From Camarhynchus parvulus (taxonomy: Eukaryota; Chordata; Aves; Passeriformes; Thraupidae), in assembly GCF_901933205.1 (NCBI RefSeq), contig NC_044600.1:5618501-5682500 (forward strand): a stretch of DNA of 64,000 nt. Reading direction: 5' to 3'. The notes under the pieces are model-generated. The model made no database searches. It saw only the letters and a list, made by a program, of their open reading frames with translations, and had not been told where the DNA came from. Position 1 is the first letter of the stretch. Each line of letters starts with the position of its first letter. This document shows positions 10,661 to 22,089 of this stretch, one piece after another. The position numbers and the translations under genes are program-made.

Positions 10661-11025
10661 ACACCAAACCTGCTGGAGTATGGAGCAGAGGCTGACACAC
10701 CAAACCTGGAATGTGGAGCAGGGGCTGAAACATCAAATCTGGAATATGGAGCAGGGGCTGACACACCAAACCTGCTGGATTATGGAGTAGGGGGCTGGAA
10801 CACCAAATCTGGAAATGGAACAGGGGCTGACACACCAAATCTGCTGGAATATGGAGCAGGGGCTGACACACCAAACCTGGAGTGTGGAGCAGAGGGCTGG
10901 AACACCAAACCGGCTGGAATATGGAGCAGGGGCTGAAACACCAAACCTGGGATTGGAGCAGGGGCTGACACATCAAAACTGGAATATGGAACAGGGGCTG
11001 ACACACCAAAATTGGAATATGGAGC
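10661..11025. repeat. 33/36-bp minisatellite, 11 copies
   Basis: Eleven copies of a unit like ACACCAAACCTGGAATATGG plus AGCAGGGGCTGAC. Some copies carry an extra CTG (CTGCTGGAATATGG), giving 36 bp. Others carry GGGGGCTGGAACACC in place of the usual junction. Because most units are multiples of three, both strands stay open: plus-strand peptides repeat 'TPNLEYGAGAD' and minus-strand peptides repeat 'CQPLLHIP'. This openness follows from the unit length and is not evidence for a protein. Confidence 0.95.
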
Positions 11026-12639
11026 CAGTGGCCTGGCTTGCAGAGGAAATGTTGCTCTGGGGGAGCAGCATCGCTCCCCAGGCCTGGGATGGAGGAGGAG
11101 AAAGGAATGCTTGGCTTGGAGGAGCTGGGGAGGAAAGGGAGAGAAAATGCTCTTCTGGGGGATACGATTGGAAAGACATCATAGAGGAGGAGTTCATAAA
11201 TCCACGGGGCTTCTCCTGGCCAGGCTGATTCATCTGCACATCAAAGGGAGCCGTGAGCCCCTCGGGCAGCAGCAGGGGATGGGGAGAGGGGGTGGCTGAA
11301 GGACGGGGCCCCCACATGTCACCCCCAAACACGTGTGCTGCAAAACACCTCAGAGGCAGCATCTGGGGGGGGGAAACCATTCCATGCAGTCTGGGATGTG
11401 CTGGGTGTACCTGCCTGCAATCTCCTCCCTGGATGGGGGATGCTGGAGCATGACTGTCCCAGTGAGTGCCACCCTGTGGCTCAGCTCTCTGGCCAGGAAG
11501 GGAGGGGAGCTGCAGGATCCCACCCCAGGCATGAGAGGGGATTGATTTGGATACTACAGCCCCATTAAAAGTCCCAAAGGATCTCACGGATTTAAGGAGA
11601 ATACAGGGCATGCCGGTGCAGGACAGGATAATGTCACTGTTCCCATATAGAATATATTACCTTGTTGCCAAAATACAGATTTGGGGACAAAGGGACACAG
11701 GGATTAGTCCACATGGTGTGGGAGGAGAAGAAAACAGCTTCAAGGGAATACTGGGAAGGATCCACCTGAAATATTCCTGGTCAGAGCTTCCAGCCCTCCA
11801 GGTGTTCTTTCCCATGGCACAGGAACACGTAGGACCCACTGATGTGGGAACTGGGGACCCTGTGAGATGTCACTTGTGAGTCAATGCCCAGGGAGGTGTC
11901 AGAGCCCCTGGCAGGAGCTCAGCCCATCTCCCAGCAGTTTTTCCTTTCCTCCTTGGAGTTCCCAGAGCAGAGTGAGCAGCTCTGGAGGAGAAGGCTCCAT
12001 AAATCAAGCTGCTTTATCACCAGGCGCTGCTGCAGCTCGGCCCGGAGCTGGCTGTGGGATGAATCCATCCCTGCCTTCCAAAGGTCAAGCCTTGAGCTCC
12101 CGACTTAGTCCCTACAAAGGCAGAATCCCCCTTGAAGCCCTCGCTGGAGTCTCAGCTGCTCTATAAATAACACAGGACCGAGGGGAAGCTGAGCCCGGCT
12201 CTGAAGCTCATGGAGTGCTTGGGGATCCTTGGAAACGCTCGGTCCTGGGGTAACTTCCGATTTTAGCAGCAAAGGCAAGAACAGAGGCTTGGATCACAAA
12301 GTAGGAAAGGGTTTTTTTCCCTTTTTCAGCTCTTCTCCAGCCTGACTTCCTCCCTTTGACAGAGGAGTCCCTGAGAAGTGCAGCCTTGCTCAGAGCTGTT
12401 TGGTCTGATCACCTCACAGGAGATTTTTAGGGCATCACTGGGAGGATTCAAAGGGGAGGGAGTGCGGCAGGCAGATGGAATTTGCCATTCCTGCTGCCCT
12501 CTGCATTGCCCTGCTCTTTGTTTCCCTCTCTCCAGCTCTTTTTTCCCAGTTTGGCTTGCTGTTCCCAAGGGAGAAGGAGCTGCGGCTCCCGGAGACGCAG
12601 GCGGTGCCCCAGCCCCGCTGGCCCCGCTCGATCTTGCCC
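11026..12639. other. unique sequence, no gene seen
   Basis: Contains a run of ten G near 11366. AT content is higher around 11570-11700. Several overlapping frames read through this region without family resemblance. Confidence 0.45.
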
Positions 12640-12960
12640 GATAAATCACCCCGATTCCAAATTGATCGTTCTGGGATGTGGAAGAAAGCGCAGTGGGCGG
12701 ATTTCCCCCATTAGGGTGCATTGATCACCATTACCGCGTGTAATCAGGGTTAATCTCAGGATTAATTGGGGGGATTTGCTGATGGAAACGATCGGCAATT
12801 TGTGTTACTTACTGCTCCATTCGCCTCTAATGGCTTAATCAGATTACAAATTAAAAGTGGCTTCTTCCAGAGGATCTCCCTGGACTTCAGAGCACTTGGA
12901 GGAGGCACGGCCAGAGCATCTGATTTGCAGCTGGAGATCAATTATCCCCACAGGAGCGGG
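12640..12960. promoter_or_regulatory. candidate enhancer rich in TAATC homeodomain sites
   Basis: Between 12741 and 12846 there are five TAATC/GATTA cores (TAATC at 12741, 12751 and 12836; GATTA at 12760 and 12842), plus ATTAATTG and CTCTAATGGC. K50 homeodomain proteins of the OTX, PITX and GSC families bind TAATCC-like sites. The block is AT-rich compared with its flanks, has no repeat structure and contains isolated CpGs (TTACCGCG, ACGATCGG). I infer a conserved developmental enhancer; nothing in the window names the target gene. Confidence 0.4.
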
Positions 12961-13167
12961 GATGGAGGCAGGGATGGAGGGAAGAGCTCCGCAGGGAGAG
13001 CACCCAGGGGCTGCAGCAGCTCAGGGCCAGCCCTGCTCGGGCTCTCGGGGAGCTGGGGACAGAACAGAGCATGAGGAGGGCACAGTGGGGGCATTTTTAA
13101 GGGTTCCTTTGGTGTGGAAAGGGGGAAAAATCCAATTCTCTTTTGGCTTGTGCCAGGTGTGTGATGC

Positions 13168-13358
13168 AGAATCGCTGAGGTTGGAAAAGCCCTCCAGGAT
13201 CGAGTCCAACCTGACTGATCCCCACCTGAGCACTGAGTGCCACATCCAGGTGTTCCTTGGACACCTCCAGGGATGGGCACTCCAAACCTCCCTGGGCAGC
13301 CCCTTCCAAGGCCTGGCCACCCTTCCCATGCAGAAATTCCTCCTGCTATCTGACCTGA
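13168..13358 (-). mobile_element. CR1 LINE 3' fragment, second subfamily type
   Basis: Shares GAGGTTGGAAAAGCCCTCCA, CACTGAGTGCCACATCCAGG, CCTCCCTGGGCAGCC and CAGAAATTCCTCCTG with the copies at 6691 and 22674. The internal GTCACCAGCCCAGAG segment seen at 6691 is deleted here. Confidence 0.85.
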
Positions 13359-14611
13359 GAGCTGGGATGGGTGGCTCTGGGTATGCTGGCGCTGGCAGAA
13401 ATAGTTCTTGGGCCCTCTGGGGTGGGAGCAGGACTAATTTTAGCTCAGTAAACCTTTAAACAGTGATTCTGTGGCAAATACATTAAGGTTGATGAGCTGA
13501 GGCTGATCAAACTTAATGACAGAAAGGGGTCTCGTCCTGGGAAGATTCATCAGGCAGGAGCTGAAAGCCTCTGAACTCCATGGGCTCAGTAGATGATAAA
13601 GCCAGGAGGGTCTATCCATGAGCATAAAGGATGCAGGAGAGAAATCTGGCAGGAGCAGCAATCACCTGGAACTCCCCACCCACGGAACAGGCCACAACGG
13701 GGAGAAATCAGGAACTGTCAAGTCCAGCTCTGCTGTGAGCAGGCAAAAATGCATTTATCTGTTCCTTGGAAGTGCATTCCCATCAATTCACCTCCGCAGC
13801 TGGGGCTGCAGGGAGGTGGGGAGGCTCACTCTCACCTCATCCCTAATCTGGGCCATATCGATTGAGGTTTGATCCGTGGCAGTCAGAAGTGCTGGAAATC
13901 TATTTATCCAGCTCTTTATAAAGACATTAGCAAAGCTGAAGGGGGAAAAAAAAGGGAAGGGAATGTTTCAAGTGGCTGCTGACAAGTTGGAGCAGTTTAA
14001 TAAATCACTGGTAATAAACTGCCTCCCGTGTGCTGGGAAATGCCACTGGCTGCCCTAGAAAGCCCTTGGTGATGGAACAGGCACCACTCACAGCTCAGAA
14101 ATCCAGGGAAGGGGGCTGGGAATGGGTTCTGGCTGTTCCCTGCTGTTACAGGTGAGGCTGTGCTGGGATGTGCTCTCCACTCTGTGGGTAAATCCAGGGG
14201 GGAGTGTAATTCCTGGGCAGGGTGTCTCTGCCAGGAGCTGCTCCTCATCAATGAGGAGCTGAGCAGGAAGGGGCAGCCCCTTCCTCATTCCTGGCCAACA
14301 CTCCCTTCTTTCCACAGCATCCTTATCTCCCATGCAGCCAGCACAGGCAAAGCCCTTTTCCAGGGAGGGAAGCAGCAGCCCTGAGCTTTTGCCATCCCTC
14401 TCTTTTGGGATTAGGGAAAGACCCTCCCTGCTTTTAGCAAAGCCAGCAGTGCCAGCTGCTGCTCCTCACTTTTTCCAGGCCTTTGAAATGCAGCAGCTCC
14501 AGCTGGCGTGGGACCTTGGGGGCCAAAGGACACAGATTTATGCAGGGAAGAGGCAAATCCCAAGGATGGGTTAGAAGGAGGCTCAAAGGTGTGTTTACAC
14601 TAAAGGGAGGG
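13359..14611. other. unique sequence with AT-rich segment
   Basis: Around 13440-13530 the sequence is AT-rich with CAGTAAACCTTTAAACAG and CAAACTTAATGACAG, a weak candidate conserved element. Nothing else is recognised up to the next CR1. Confidence 0.4.
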
Positions 14612-14880
14612 GAGTGCCAGGACAAGGGGAATGGCTTCCCATTGCCAGAGGGCAGGGTTAGATGGGATAATGGGATGGATCCTTCCCTGTGAGGGTGGAG
14701 AGGCCTTGGAATGGTTTGCCCAGAGCAGCTGTGGCTGCCCCTGGATCCCTGGAAGTGTCCAAGGCCAGGCTGGACAGGGCTTGGAGCAGCCTGGGGTAGG
14801 GGAAGGTGTCCCTGCCCATGGCAGGGGTGGAATGAGCTGAGCTTTAAGGTCCTTCCCAACCCAGTCATTCCATGATCTGT
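14612..14880 (+). mobile_element. CR1 LINE 3' fragment
   Basis: Starts in AGTGCCAGGACAAGGGGAAT, equivalent to the CR1 'AGTGATAGGACAAGGGG' block, so this copy reaches slightly further 5' than most here. It proceeds through CCTGTGAGGGTGGAGAGGCC and TGGAAGTGTCCAAGGCCAGG to TCATTCCATGATCTGTG. TGGATCC is inserted in the GCCCC/CTGGAAG block, as in the copies at 2086 and 54359. Confidence 0.93.
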
Positions 14881-16540
14881 GTATCTGGAGAGCCTGGGCT
14901 GGGAAGGGACATGTTCCTGGGGCTCACCCAATCCAGCAGGGCCAAATAACACCTTGGGTAGTGAAGCACTGGGAGTTATTGGTGTTTCCTGGCAGCTCTC
15001 AAAGTATCCCATTTCCAAAACCTGTCAGGACCATGGGATCACTGTGTCAGCCGCACCAGGGAGCTCAGGGACATTTTGCTGTGCCCATTATATTCTGAGG
15101 AAAAGGAAATTCGTTTTTTTCCACTCTTGACTTGACTTAGAGTGGGGAATCTGCAGCCTTTGCAAGGGACCTGCTTAGAAACTGTTCTATCCCAGGACAT
15201 CCACATGAAAAGGTGGGAAACCCCCGTGTGAGAGCTGCCCCTGAACACTGCTGTGCTCTCATGGCCATGAGGGGCTCCAGGAGAGCTTTGCAAACCATCC
15301 CCTACAGAAATCTCCTGCTCCTCAGGCACATTTCGCCCTAAGAAAACAGAACAGGGATGAGAGGGTCACTGGTGATTCCTTATTTTTATTTGGATGCAAA
15401 CAGAGCCACAGCACAAGATTTGTGCAGATAAATATTACTCCTGGGGGAAAGTAGGCAGCTGTGAAAAAATCAAGACTTTATTAGTTCGGGGGATTTTTTT
15501 CCTCTCCACCCCATATGGGGTGTAGAGAGTGATTCCTTTTTCTCCTCCAAGCTCTGGCTCTGAGGAGCTCAGCTGTGCTGTGTTCCTGTGCCAGGTGTGA
15601 TTCCCAAAGCCCTTGGCAAGCAGGAGCTGCTCTGTTATTTGGTTTTTTTACTGTTTCTTTATTAAAAAAACTCCAGCCCCAGACAGGTCTCTCTGTCTGG
15701 TGCCTTCCTGGGGCCTCTGCTCACCCCTGGCATAAACAGCCCAACATTTCCATGGCTCCTGTGTATTTCCAAGCCATCCCACCTGGATCTGCTCCCAGAT
15801 TGCTGCAGGTCTCCCACATCCTCCTCCTCCTCCTCCTCCTGCAAAGCCCTGGCAGCTCCATGGCTCCAATCTCCCATCTCCCTCCCAGCCAGGTGGGTGC
15901 TTTGCCACCACTGCTGCCTCCTCACCATCCAAGGGATCCAAGCCACAGCTGGCTGGGACCATCTGCCCTCAGAAACGCTGGATTTTGGGAAAATCCTCCA
16001 CCCCATTAAGCTTGCTTCTGCAAGTCCTTCCAAAGTCACTCCCTGCAGCTCGAATCTCCTTTCCAGAGTCTGAGAACGTCCAGGACCTGTGGATCTTCCC
16101 CATCCAGACCAAGCTGAAGCTGCAGGATCCCCCCCAGTTCTTCCAAGTGTTTCACCCCTTGGTCAAACACCACTTTGTGTTTTCCCCCTCTTCTGCCCCC
16201 CAACAACCCTTGATTTTTCATGGCACAGGTGGGCCAGAAGATGCTTTTCCTCCTTCCCCAGTCCCTGCAGCTGTGGTGGATGGGGACAAGCAGGGCTGGA
16301 GGTGGCTCAGCACCTCTGGGATCATTTCCCAGCCCAGGAGATCTTGGCTGGGCAGAGGAGCTGCCGCCTTCCCCGTTCCTGGATCAGCCACATGGGTTTT
16401 ATGGTTCTGATTATCACTTTTTCCCTTTTGAAGGAGGTTTAAGAGCTAGTGCTCAGAAAACAGTGTTGGTGCTTGGCAAGGCGACCGCAGAGCCCATCTG
16501 TTGCTCCTTACATCGTTCAGCTGCTCCCTGCTTCCCATGC
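14881..16540. other. unique sequence with a (TCC)n run
   Basis: No gene is supported. A TCC triplet run lies at 15817-15841. The 15,640-16,560 part has long mutually overlapping frames on both strands with low-complexity composition. Confidence 0.45.
15817..15841. repeat. (TCC)n trinucleotide repeat
   Basis: Eight consecutive TCC units. On the minus strand this reads as a run of glutamates or glycines, which explains the acidic stretch in the overlapping frame. Confidence 0.9.
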
Positions 16541-16880
16541 CAGCCTGATTCCTGTTAAATGGAGCCTCCCCAGGTCAGCAGAGCCAAGCAGCTCCTAAAT
16601 TAGCCGAGCCATTAATCAGGCCCGTTCGGGTTAGTGCAGGGTGTCTACGTCCTCCCCCTCCTGCCCATAAATTAAGGAGTTTTTAAGATCTCCAAGGCTT
16701 CCCTGGGATCGCGTCCCGTGTGCCCTCCAGCCCCTCCCCGGCGCTGGTGACAAGAACACACAGCTTAATTGGTTGGCATGGGAAAGGGCTGACATTAATT
16801 GGCTGTGTTTGGCACGCGGGCTCCCCGTGCCTCCCAGGGATCTTATCAATCCCATCTCGTCGAGCAGCGGCTGCCAGCGA
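16541..16880. promoter_or_regulatory. candidate conserved non-coding element
   Basis: Alternating homeodomain-type and CpG motifs: CCTAAATTAGCCGAGCCATT, TTAATCAGGCCCGTTCGGG, GCTTAATTGGTTGG and GACATTAATTGGCTG. It carries no repeat signature. It sits directly upstream of the CTG and GGGGAT repeats. Confidence 0.3.
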
Positions 16881-16900
16881 GATGGGGCTGATCCCTCCCT

Positions 16901-16938
16901 GCTGCTCCTGCTGCTGCTGCTGCTGATGATGATGATGG
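16901..16938. repeat. (CTG)n/(ATG)n trinucleotide repeat
   Basis: CTGCTGCTCCTGCTGCTGCT is followed by GATGATGATG. This is a compound triplet repeat with one interruption (CTC). Confidence 0.9.
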
Positions 16939-17034
16939 AAATTTGGGTTGGATTTGGCTGCGGAAGAGCAACTCCACAGCCCAGCTGGCAATGCCTGAGG
17001 GGGCTGCAGAAGGATCTGCAGGCATCTCCTCCCT

Positions 17035-17340
17035 GGGGATGGGATGGGGATGGGATTGGGGATGGGAATGGGGATGGGAATGGGGATGGGAATGGGGATG
17101 GGGATGGGGATGGGAATGGGAATGGGAATGGGGATGGGGATGGGGATGGGGATGGGGATGGGGATGGGAATGGGGATGGGGATGGGAATGGGGATGGGAA
17201 TGGGATGGGAATGGGGATGGGGATGGGGATGGGAATGGGAATGGGAATGGGGATGGGAATGGGAATGGGGATGGGAATGGGGATGGGATGGGATGGGGAT
17301 GGGAATGGGAATGGGGATGGGATGGGGTGGGATGGGATGG
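17035..17340 (+). repeat. (GGGGAT/GGGAAT)n hexanucleotide array, G-quadruplex-prone
   Basis: About 306 bases of GGGGAT and GGGAAT hexamers, with occasional GGGAT pentamers near both ends. Every unit carries a run of three or four G separated by two or three A/T bases, which meets the common G3+N1-7 rule for quadruplexes along the whole plus strand. All three plus-strand frames stay open and read as Gly/Asp/Asn, Met/Gly or Trp/Glu repeats, and the minus strand reads as Pro/Ile/Ser repeats. These are artefacts. Confidence 0.97.
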
Positions 17341-17645
17341 TGTCAGAATTCAGCACATCCCTCTGGCTGTCCAGGACTGCCAAGACCCCTGCCAGGGGGC
17401 TCAGAGACCCTGGCACGGAGCCCAAGACCCCTGTGGGTTTGATTATGACCCATGGAGCGAATTACCAACCTTACATGAAGATCTGCAAGGCGCGACAGTT
17501 TAAGTAGAATGATAGTGACTTTATCATGGGGTGAAAAATCGATTTTTGGGGTTTTAGAATGGGGGTTCAGGGGGCAAGATGGAGGGATCTGGGCATGTCC
17601 AGCCTTTCTCCTTCTTCTTCTTGGCCTCCATCTTCTGCTGTGATG

Positions 17646-17773
17646 TTGGCACTTTTAGATTGGTGGGGCTTGGAGCACCCTGGGATAGTGGAAGGTCCCT
17701 GCCCATGGCAGGGGATGGAACAAGATGAGTTTTACAATCCCTTTGGACCCAAACCACCCCAGGAATCTGTGGA
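17646..17773 (+). mobile_element. CR1 LINE 3' terminal fragment
   Basis: Keeps only the last ~130 bases: GGGCTTGGAGCACCCTGGGA, TAGTGGAAGGTCCCTGCCCA, TGGCAGGGGATGGAACAAGA and a CCCAAACCACCCCAGGAATC end. Confidence 0.85.
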
Positions 17774-19102
17774 TTTTCAGTGGGAATAGAGCATCCCTCC
17801 ATCCCGAGCAGTGATGATGTCACCTGATGCCACCTCCTTAACTTCAGTCACAACCCCCCTCCACCTCCAGCTGGAGATCTGGAGCACCCCCAAACCCCCT
17901 CAGCCCCCTCCCAGACCCTCAGCCTCCTTTCCAAGGCCCAGAGGGCTCTTCCCAAACCAAGCACCAAAGCCAGGCAAACTCCATAAATGCCCTCTCCCGT
18001 GGCTCTCCCCAGGGGAGACGGGATCTCAGCCTGGCTTCACTGCTGGGAAGCTCAACCAGCTGTTTCCCTGAAGTTTTGTTTCATTCACATGATCCCTGTG
18101 CTGTGAGCAGCCTCCCTGCCCCGCAGTGTTTATGGATTCCAGCTTTTTGCAGGATGCTGTCATCCCCCCATTTAGCTGCTGCTTGCTTGGAGTAGGCAGA
18201 CGCTGCTCTTAAAACGTTCCTGCCTGGGTTTCTCCAGCCTCTGGATCATTACAGCCTCCCCTTGAACCCTTCTCAGCGTCTCAATATCTTTTGAGTGATG
18301 AGATCCTCAGGAACATCCCACAACCCTGTTTAATCCCCCCTCTCCAGCCCAGTATAAACACCCAGAACGTGTGTACAGAAAGGAACCCCAAATCCTGCTG
18401 GGAAGGTTTTCCACTCCAGCCACGATTACCTCCCTTGGGCAGGGGCTGGGAAGGGGCTCCTGGTGCCAGAGACAGCTCTTGGTGTCACTGGGAGCTGCTG
18501 CACTGTCCCCAAGGGCTGGTGGCAGTGCCAAGGAAGGGTGTGTGACAGCAGAGGGGACCCTCCCCGCTGCCTCAGCCCAGCTTTGGGGCTGGGGTTTGGT
18601 GGGAACAGCTTTTCTGGAGAGGAATGGGAGCTGAGCTTCAGATTGGAAGTTGGATTGTGCTGTAGGATCGTGTCCCAAAGGAAAAGGCTCCCCCAGCATC
18701 TCCCCAGACTCTGAGGCTGTGATCCCAGGGTGAGAAGGCACCACTGCTGCCCTGCAGCTGCAGCAAGCTCTGACTGGAAGCTGGAGAAAGCCAGATTTAA
18801 AAATTAAAGCCTTGGAATTCCAGGTTTGGCTTTGCATCCCTGGCAGTGTGCAGGGAGATGTTTGGGAATCAGGTGGATGCTGTCCTCTGTGAAGCTCTGG
18901 GTGATTGTGGGGTTGGTTTTAATTGTAATTAAGTCTATTTTTGTAATCTCAGGAGAAAAGTATCCAGGCATCCATGGCACGTGGTCCTTCCCCATGGTGG
19001 GTGCCGGTCTGGGGGGTGGCACCAGGACAGGGGAGTGGCAGTGATTCCCAATAATCTGTCACCATGTGCCAGCACTGATTTCTTGGCTATCTCACCCCTG
19101 GA
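17774..19102. other. unique sequence, no gene seen
   Basis: Nothing recognised. AT-rich near 18900-18960 (GTTTTAATTGTAATTAAGTC), a small motif-dense patch that could be regulatory. Confidence 0.4.
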
Positions 19103-19230
19103 GTTGTTCCAGGCCAGGCTGCATGGAGCTTGGAGCAACCTGGGATAGGGGAAGGTGTCCCTGCCCACGGCAGGGCCTGGAACAAGATGGACTTTAGGGT
19201 CTCTCCCAACCCAAACCACTCTGGGATTAA
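19103..19230 (+). mobile_element. CR1 LINE 3' terminal fragment
   Basis: Preserves GGAGCTTGGAGCAACCTGGG, GGAAGGTGTCCCTGCCCACG, GCAGGGCCTGGAACAAGATG and CCCAACCCAAACCACTCTGG. It resembles the copy at 17646 in sharing GGAACAAGATG in place of GGAATGAGCTG. Confidence 0.88.
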
Positions 19231-20789
19231 ATCCATTATTCTTGTGTGGAGGAATTGCTACCCAAAGTGGGAAAATTCCTCTTGGTGCTTGAAAATCCCA
19301 AATTTTGATTTTCTGGGAGCATAACTCATTTGTCACTAAGCCCTCAGGAATACAGTCCAGAGGTCATGGGGCTCCCATCCTTCCCTCTCCCTCATTGCTG
19401 GCTGGTCTGGTCCTGCTCCCCGGAGCTCAGCGAGGCAGGGAGGGCTCCATGAGCTCCTGGCCCCATCCTCTTCTCCAAGGGAATTGCTGAGAAATGCTTT
19501 TTCCAGGGTGGGAATGGCACACAGACAGACCAACACCTCAAAAATCACGGGGGATGCTCTGGGACTGCTTCACACAGGTTTCCCTGGCAAAATTGGGAAT
19601 TTGGGATGACTCCTTCCTGCACCGCTGCACACACTCAATTGAGTTTTACTGGAAAAAATGGAATATATTTATTCCTTCCTAGTGCAGTTTTTAACCTCTG
19701 CCCTAAATTGCAGTGGGATATAAAATCAGATAGGATCTGTTGCTATTCATTATTCCTTGTTTTCCATCAGATTCTCCTGTTAAACCACTCTGCTGTTGCA
19801 ATGCTGAGACGTTATTGCAAACGAGTGACCCGGCCTGAGCATTCCAAACGTCTGGCTAATGAGGAATGAAACTGGTTCCCAATAGGAGAACTGAAGGCAC
19901 TGGAGGGAATTAGATCTGAGGAAAAGAAGAAATCCTGGAGTGTGTGGCTGGAGTCTGTTACCAGTGTGTGACTGCACTGATTTTATCCATCTGATACACA
20001 GGTTAATCATTATTGTATTTTATAAGAAATATAAATTAAATTCATAATATTCCAAGTTCTCTTTGGGAATAAATATGTTTTCCCCTGTCCCAGTAGGTGA
20101 GTGCAGGAATTCACTACCCAGTGGAAGCTGAAGACTCTGCTGATGTTTGAGTTCATTGATTTTGTGAGCAAAGTTGTCCAAGGGACCTGTTTTGTGAAGG
20201 ATTCACACTCATCTAGGAAAAAAAAAAAAGAAAGGCAGAGCAGAGGGGAAATCTCTCCCTTCCCTCCACTTGTACCATTAGAGAGGGTTTTCTTTGAGCC
20301 TGGGTTTAATTGCGCTTGTATTGGCAACTCCAGCAGTCCCTGTGAGTGTTTGGAATGAGCTCCCCACTGCAGGCTGGTTTTGCTGGGCACCTCGGTGTGA
20401 TTGGCCATTAAATCCTTTTCAGGGAGAATTATCCCTGTTTTCCAGCCTGTCCCTCCCTCCTTCGCCTTGCTCTGCCTTTTGCATTTCCTAATATTCCCTC
20501 AGCTCCTTATCTCTTGCAAAAGCCCCTCGCTGAACCATTTGTCTCCTCCCTCGATGAGATCCATGGCTTTGGGAGAGCAGCTGGCTTCTCCCACTGAACG
20601 GGATGGTCCCGGGGCTGCAGCAGCTCTGCCCGGCTTTTAGGGGCATTTAGGGAATAAAGGAGGAGTCGAGGAAAGGAAAGAAAAAAAATAAAATAAAATA
20701 AAAAAGGGAAGAAGAGAGCAAAGCAGGGTGAAGTGAGCCCAGTGGTAAATCCATCCCTGGAGCTGCGGTGCAGGCAGGAAATGATCTCT
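19231..20789. other. AT-rich unique sequence
   Basis: From about 19600 to 20210 the base composition is clearly AT-richer, with GGATATAAAATCAG, ATTGTATTTTATAAG and AATATAAATTAAATTC. Poly-A interruptions lie at 20218-20229 and (AAAAT)n at 20684-20706. No gene is recognised. Confidence 0.4.
20684..20706. repeat. (AAAAT)n short simple repeat
   Basis: AATAAAATAAAATAAAAAA-type run preceded by poly-A, about three to four pentanucleotide units. Confidence 0.85.
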
Positions 20790-22080
20790 TAACACCGTGC
20801 ACCTGCATCCCGGGAAGAGCATCCAAAAGGGGCCCAAGCCGGCGGCAGGGTCCGCGGGAATGGCGCTCCCGGCTCCAACTGCTGGGAGCTTTTACTTCAG
20901 TCTTCCCTGAGCTTCTGGTTCCTGCCTGCCTCTGCCAGATGTGCTCTCCCTTTCCTTGTCCTACGGGAAATGAAGCTGGTGTTGGTGAGCATTGTGGAAG
21001 CTGGGACCAGAGGAGCTCTGGGGTGTGGGATGCTGGCAGCACCTCGGCCCTAAAGCCCCTGCGGTTCAACGCCCAGATCGATGCTGCCGAGGGGCTTCTG
21101 GCATCCAAACCCAGCCTGGATCCATCAAACCCGGGATCTCACAGCTCTCCCACTATCCCATGCCAAAGCTCCTCGTCAGGAAGGAATAAATGTGGAGACA
21201 GATGAAAAAGCGCTTATCCCGAGGCTGGGATGTGGCGCTGGGCGCCAGAGTGGAGTCTCCCCGGCTTAACCGCGCACGGCAGCGGGGTGTGAGTGGCTGG
21301 AGAGGAATATCCAGAGCCCCGAAACCAGAGGGAATGTCCTGCCCAGCCAGGAATGCGGCCAGGCTGCCGGCAGGGCAGGTGGGAGGGCGTCGCGTCCCTG
21401 CGCTCATTAGTCCCTGCGCTCATTAGTCCCTGAGCTCATTAACACGGCCGGGGCTGACGCGTCTCGGGTGCCACCCGGAGCACAGGTTGGACCAGGTCTG
21501 CTGGCTCGGGAGTGACACGAATGAAAGCTTCCAGCAGAATCCGGGGCTGAGGGCTCTCTCTGACCTGGAAGGATTTGATGTGCCTGGAAAGGCTGGAAGT
21601 GAAGTCACGCAGCACGGGGATGCCCAGGAAGGCCGGCTCACCCATCCAAAGGCACTCCCTGTAAACCCCAGGAAAGGTTTCCAGGGGAATTTCCCTTTTC
21701 TTTCCAGCACGGGCAGTGTCCCCACGAGCAGCTGCTGCCTGCTGAGCACACCTTGACCTCTCCTCCAGGGATCCAACCTCTCGCAAACAGGGTCCTGCCC
21801 CGGCTCAGCACTGCGAGTCCACACTTGGGTCAGCGTTCCCAAATTCCCCGCGCTCCCCTCCCCGCCTTCCAGATGAGGAGGAGGAAAGGGGTCAGAGCGC
21901 CTTTGGCAGCTGAGTCCTAAAGCTTGGAAAGGCCTGAAAGCAATTCCCTGCAGCTGCTGCCGCAGCAGCTCCGGCCCCAGCCGGGGCAGGACTGTTCGGA
22001 TTCCAGAGGGATGGGAGAGGTGTTTTCTCCAGGCTCGCTCCCCCTGCCCCGCGGGGGGTTCTAACGAGGCGATTGTGGGA
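20790..22080. other. CpG-rich block, candidate CpG island
   Basis: CpG is frequent in several clusters, especially 21200-21480 (GCGCTGGGCGCCAG, TTAACCGCGCACGGCAGCGG, GGCGTCGCGTCCC, GACGCGTCTCGGG). Avian CpG islands often mark promoters, including of unannotated RNAs, but I see neither a clear TATA or initiator nor a coherent first exon. The overlapping 222-residue minus-strand frame at 21423-22091 has no family resemblance. Confidence 0.4.
21395..21442. repeat. 16-bp tandem repeat, 3 copies
   Basis: TCCCTGCGCTCATTAG occurs twice exactly, then once as TCCCTGAGCTCATTAA. Each unit holds a CATTA homeodomain-type core, so the triplication makes three evenly spaced sites inside the CpG-rich block. 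Confidence 0.92.
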
Positions 22081-22089
22081 TTTAAATCC

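Noticed and set aside
17035..17340. Interstitial telomeric repeat
   Set aside because: Unit is GGGGAT/GGGAAT, not TTAGGG.
16631..17507. Glycine/aspartate, tryptophan/glutamate and proline/serine-rich frames
   Set aside because: All frames of the GGGGAT array are open because the hexamer contains no stop in any register.
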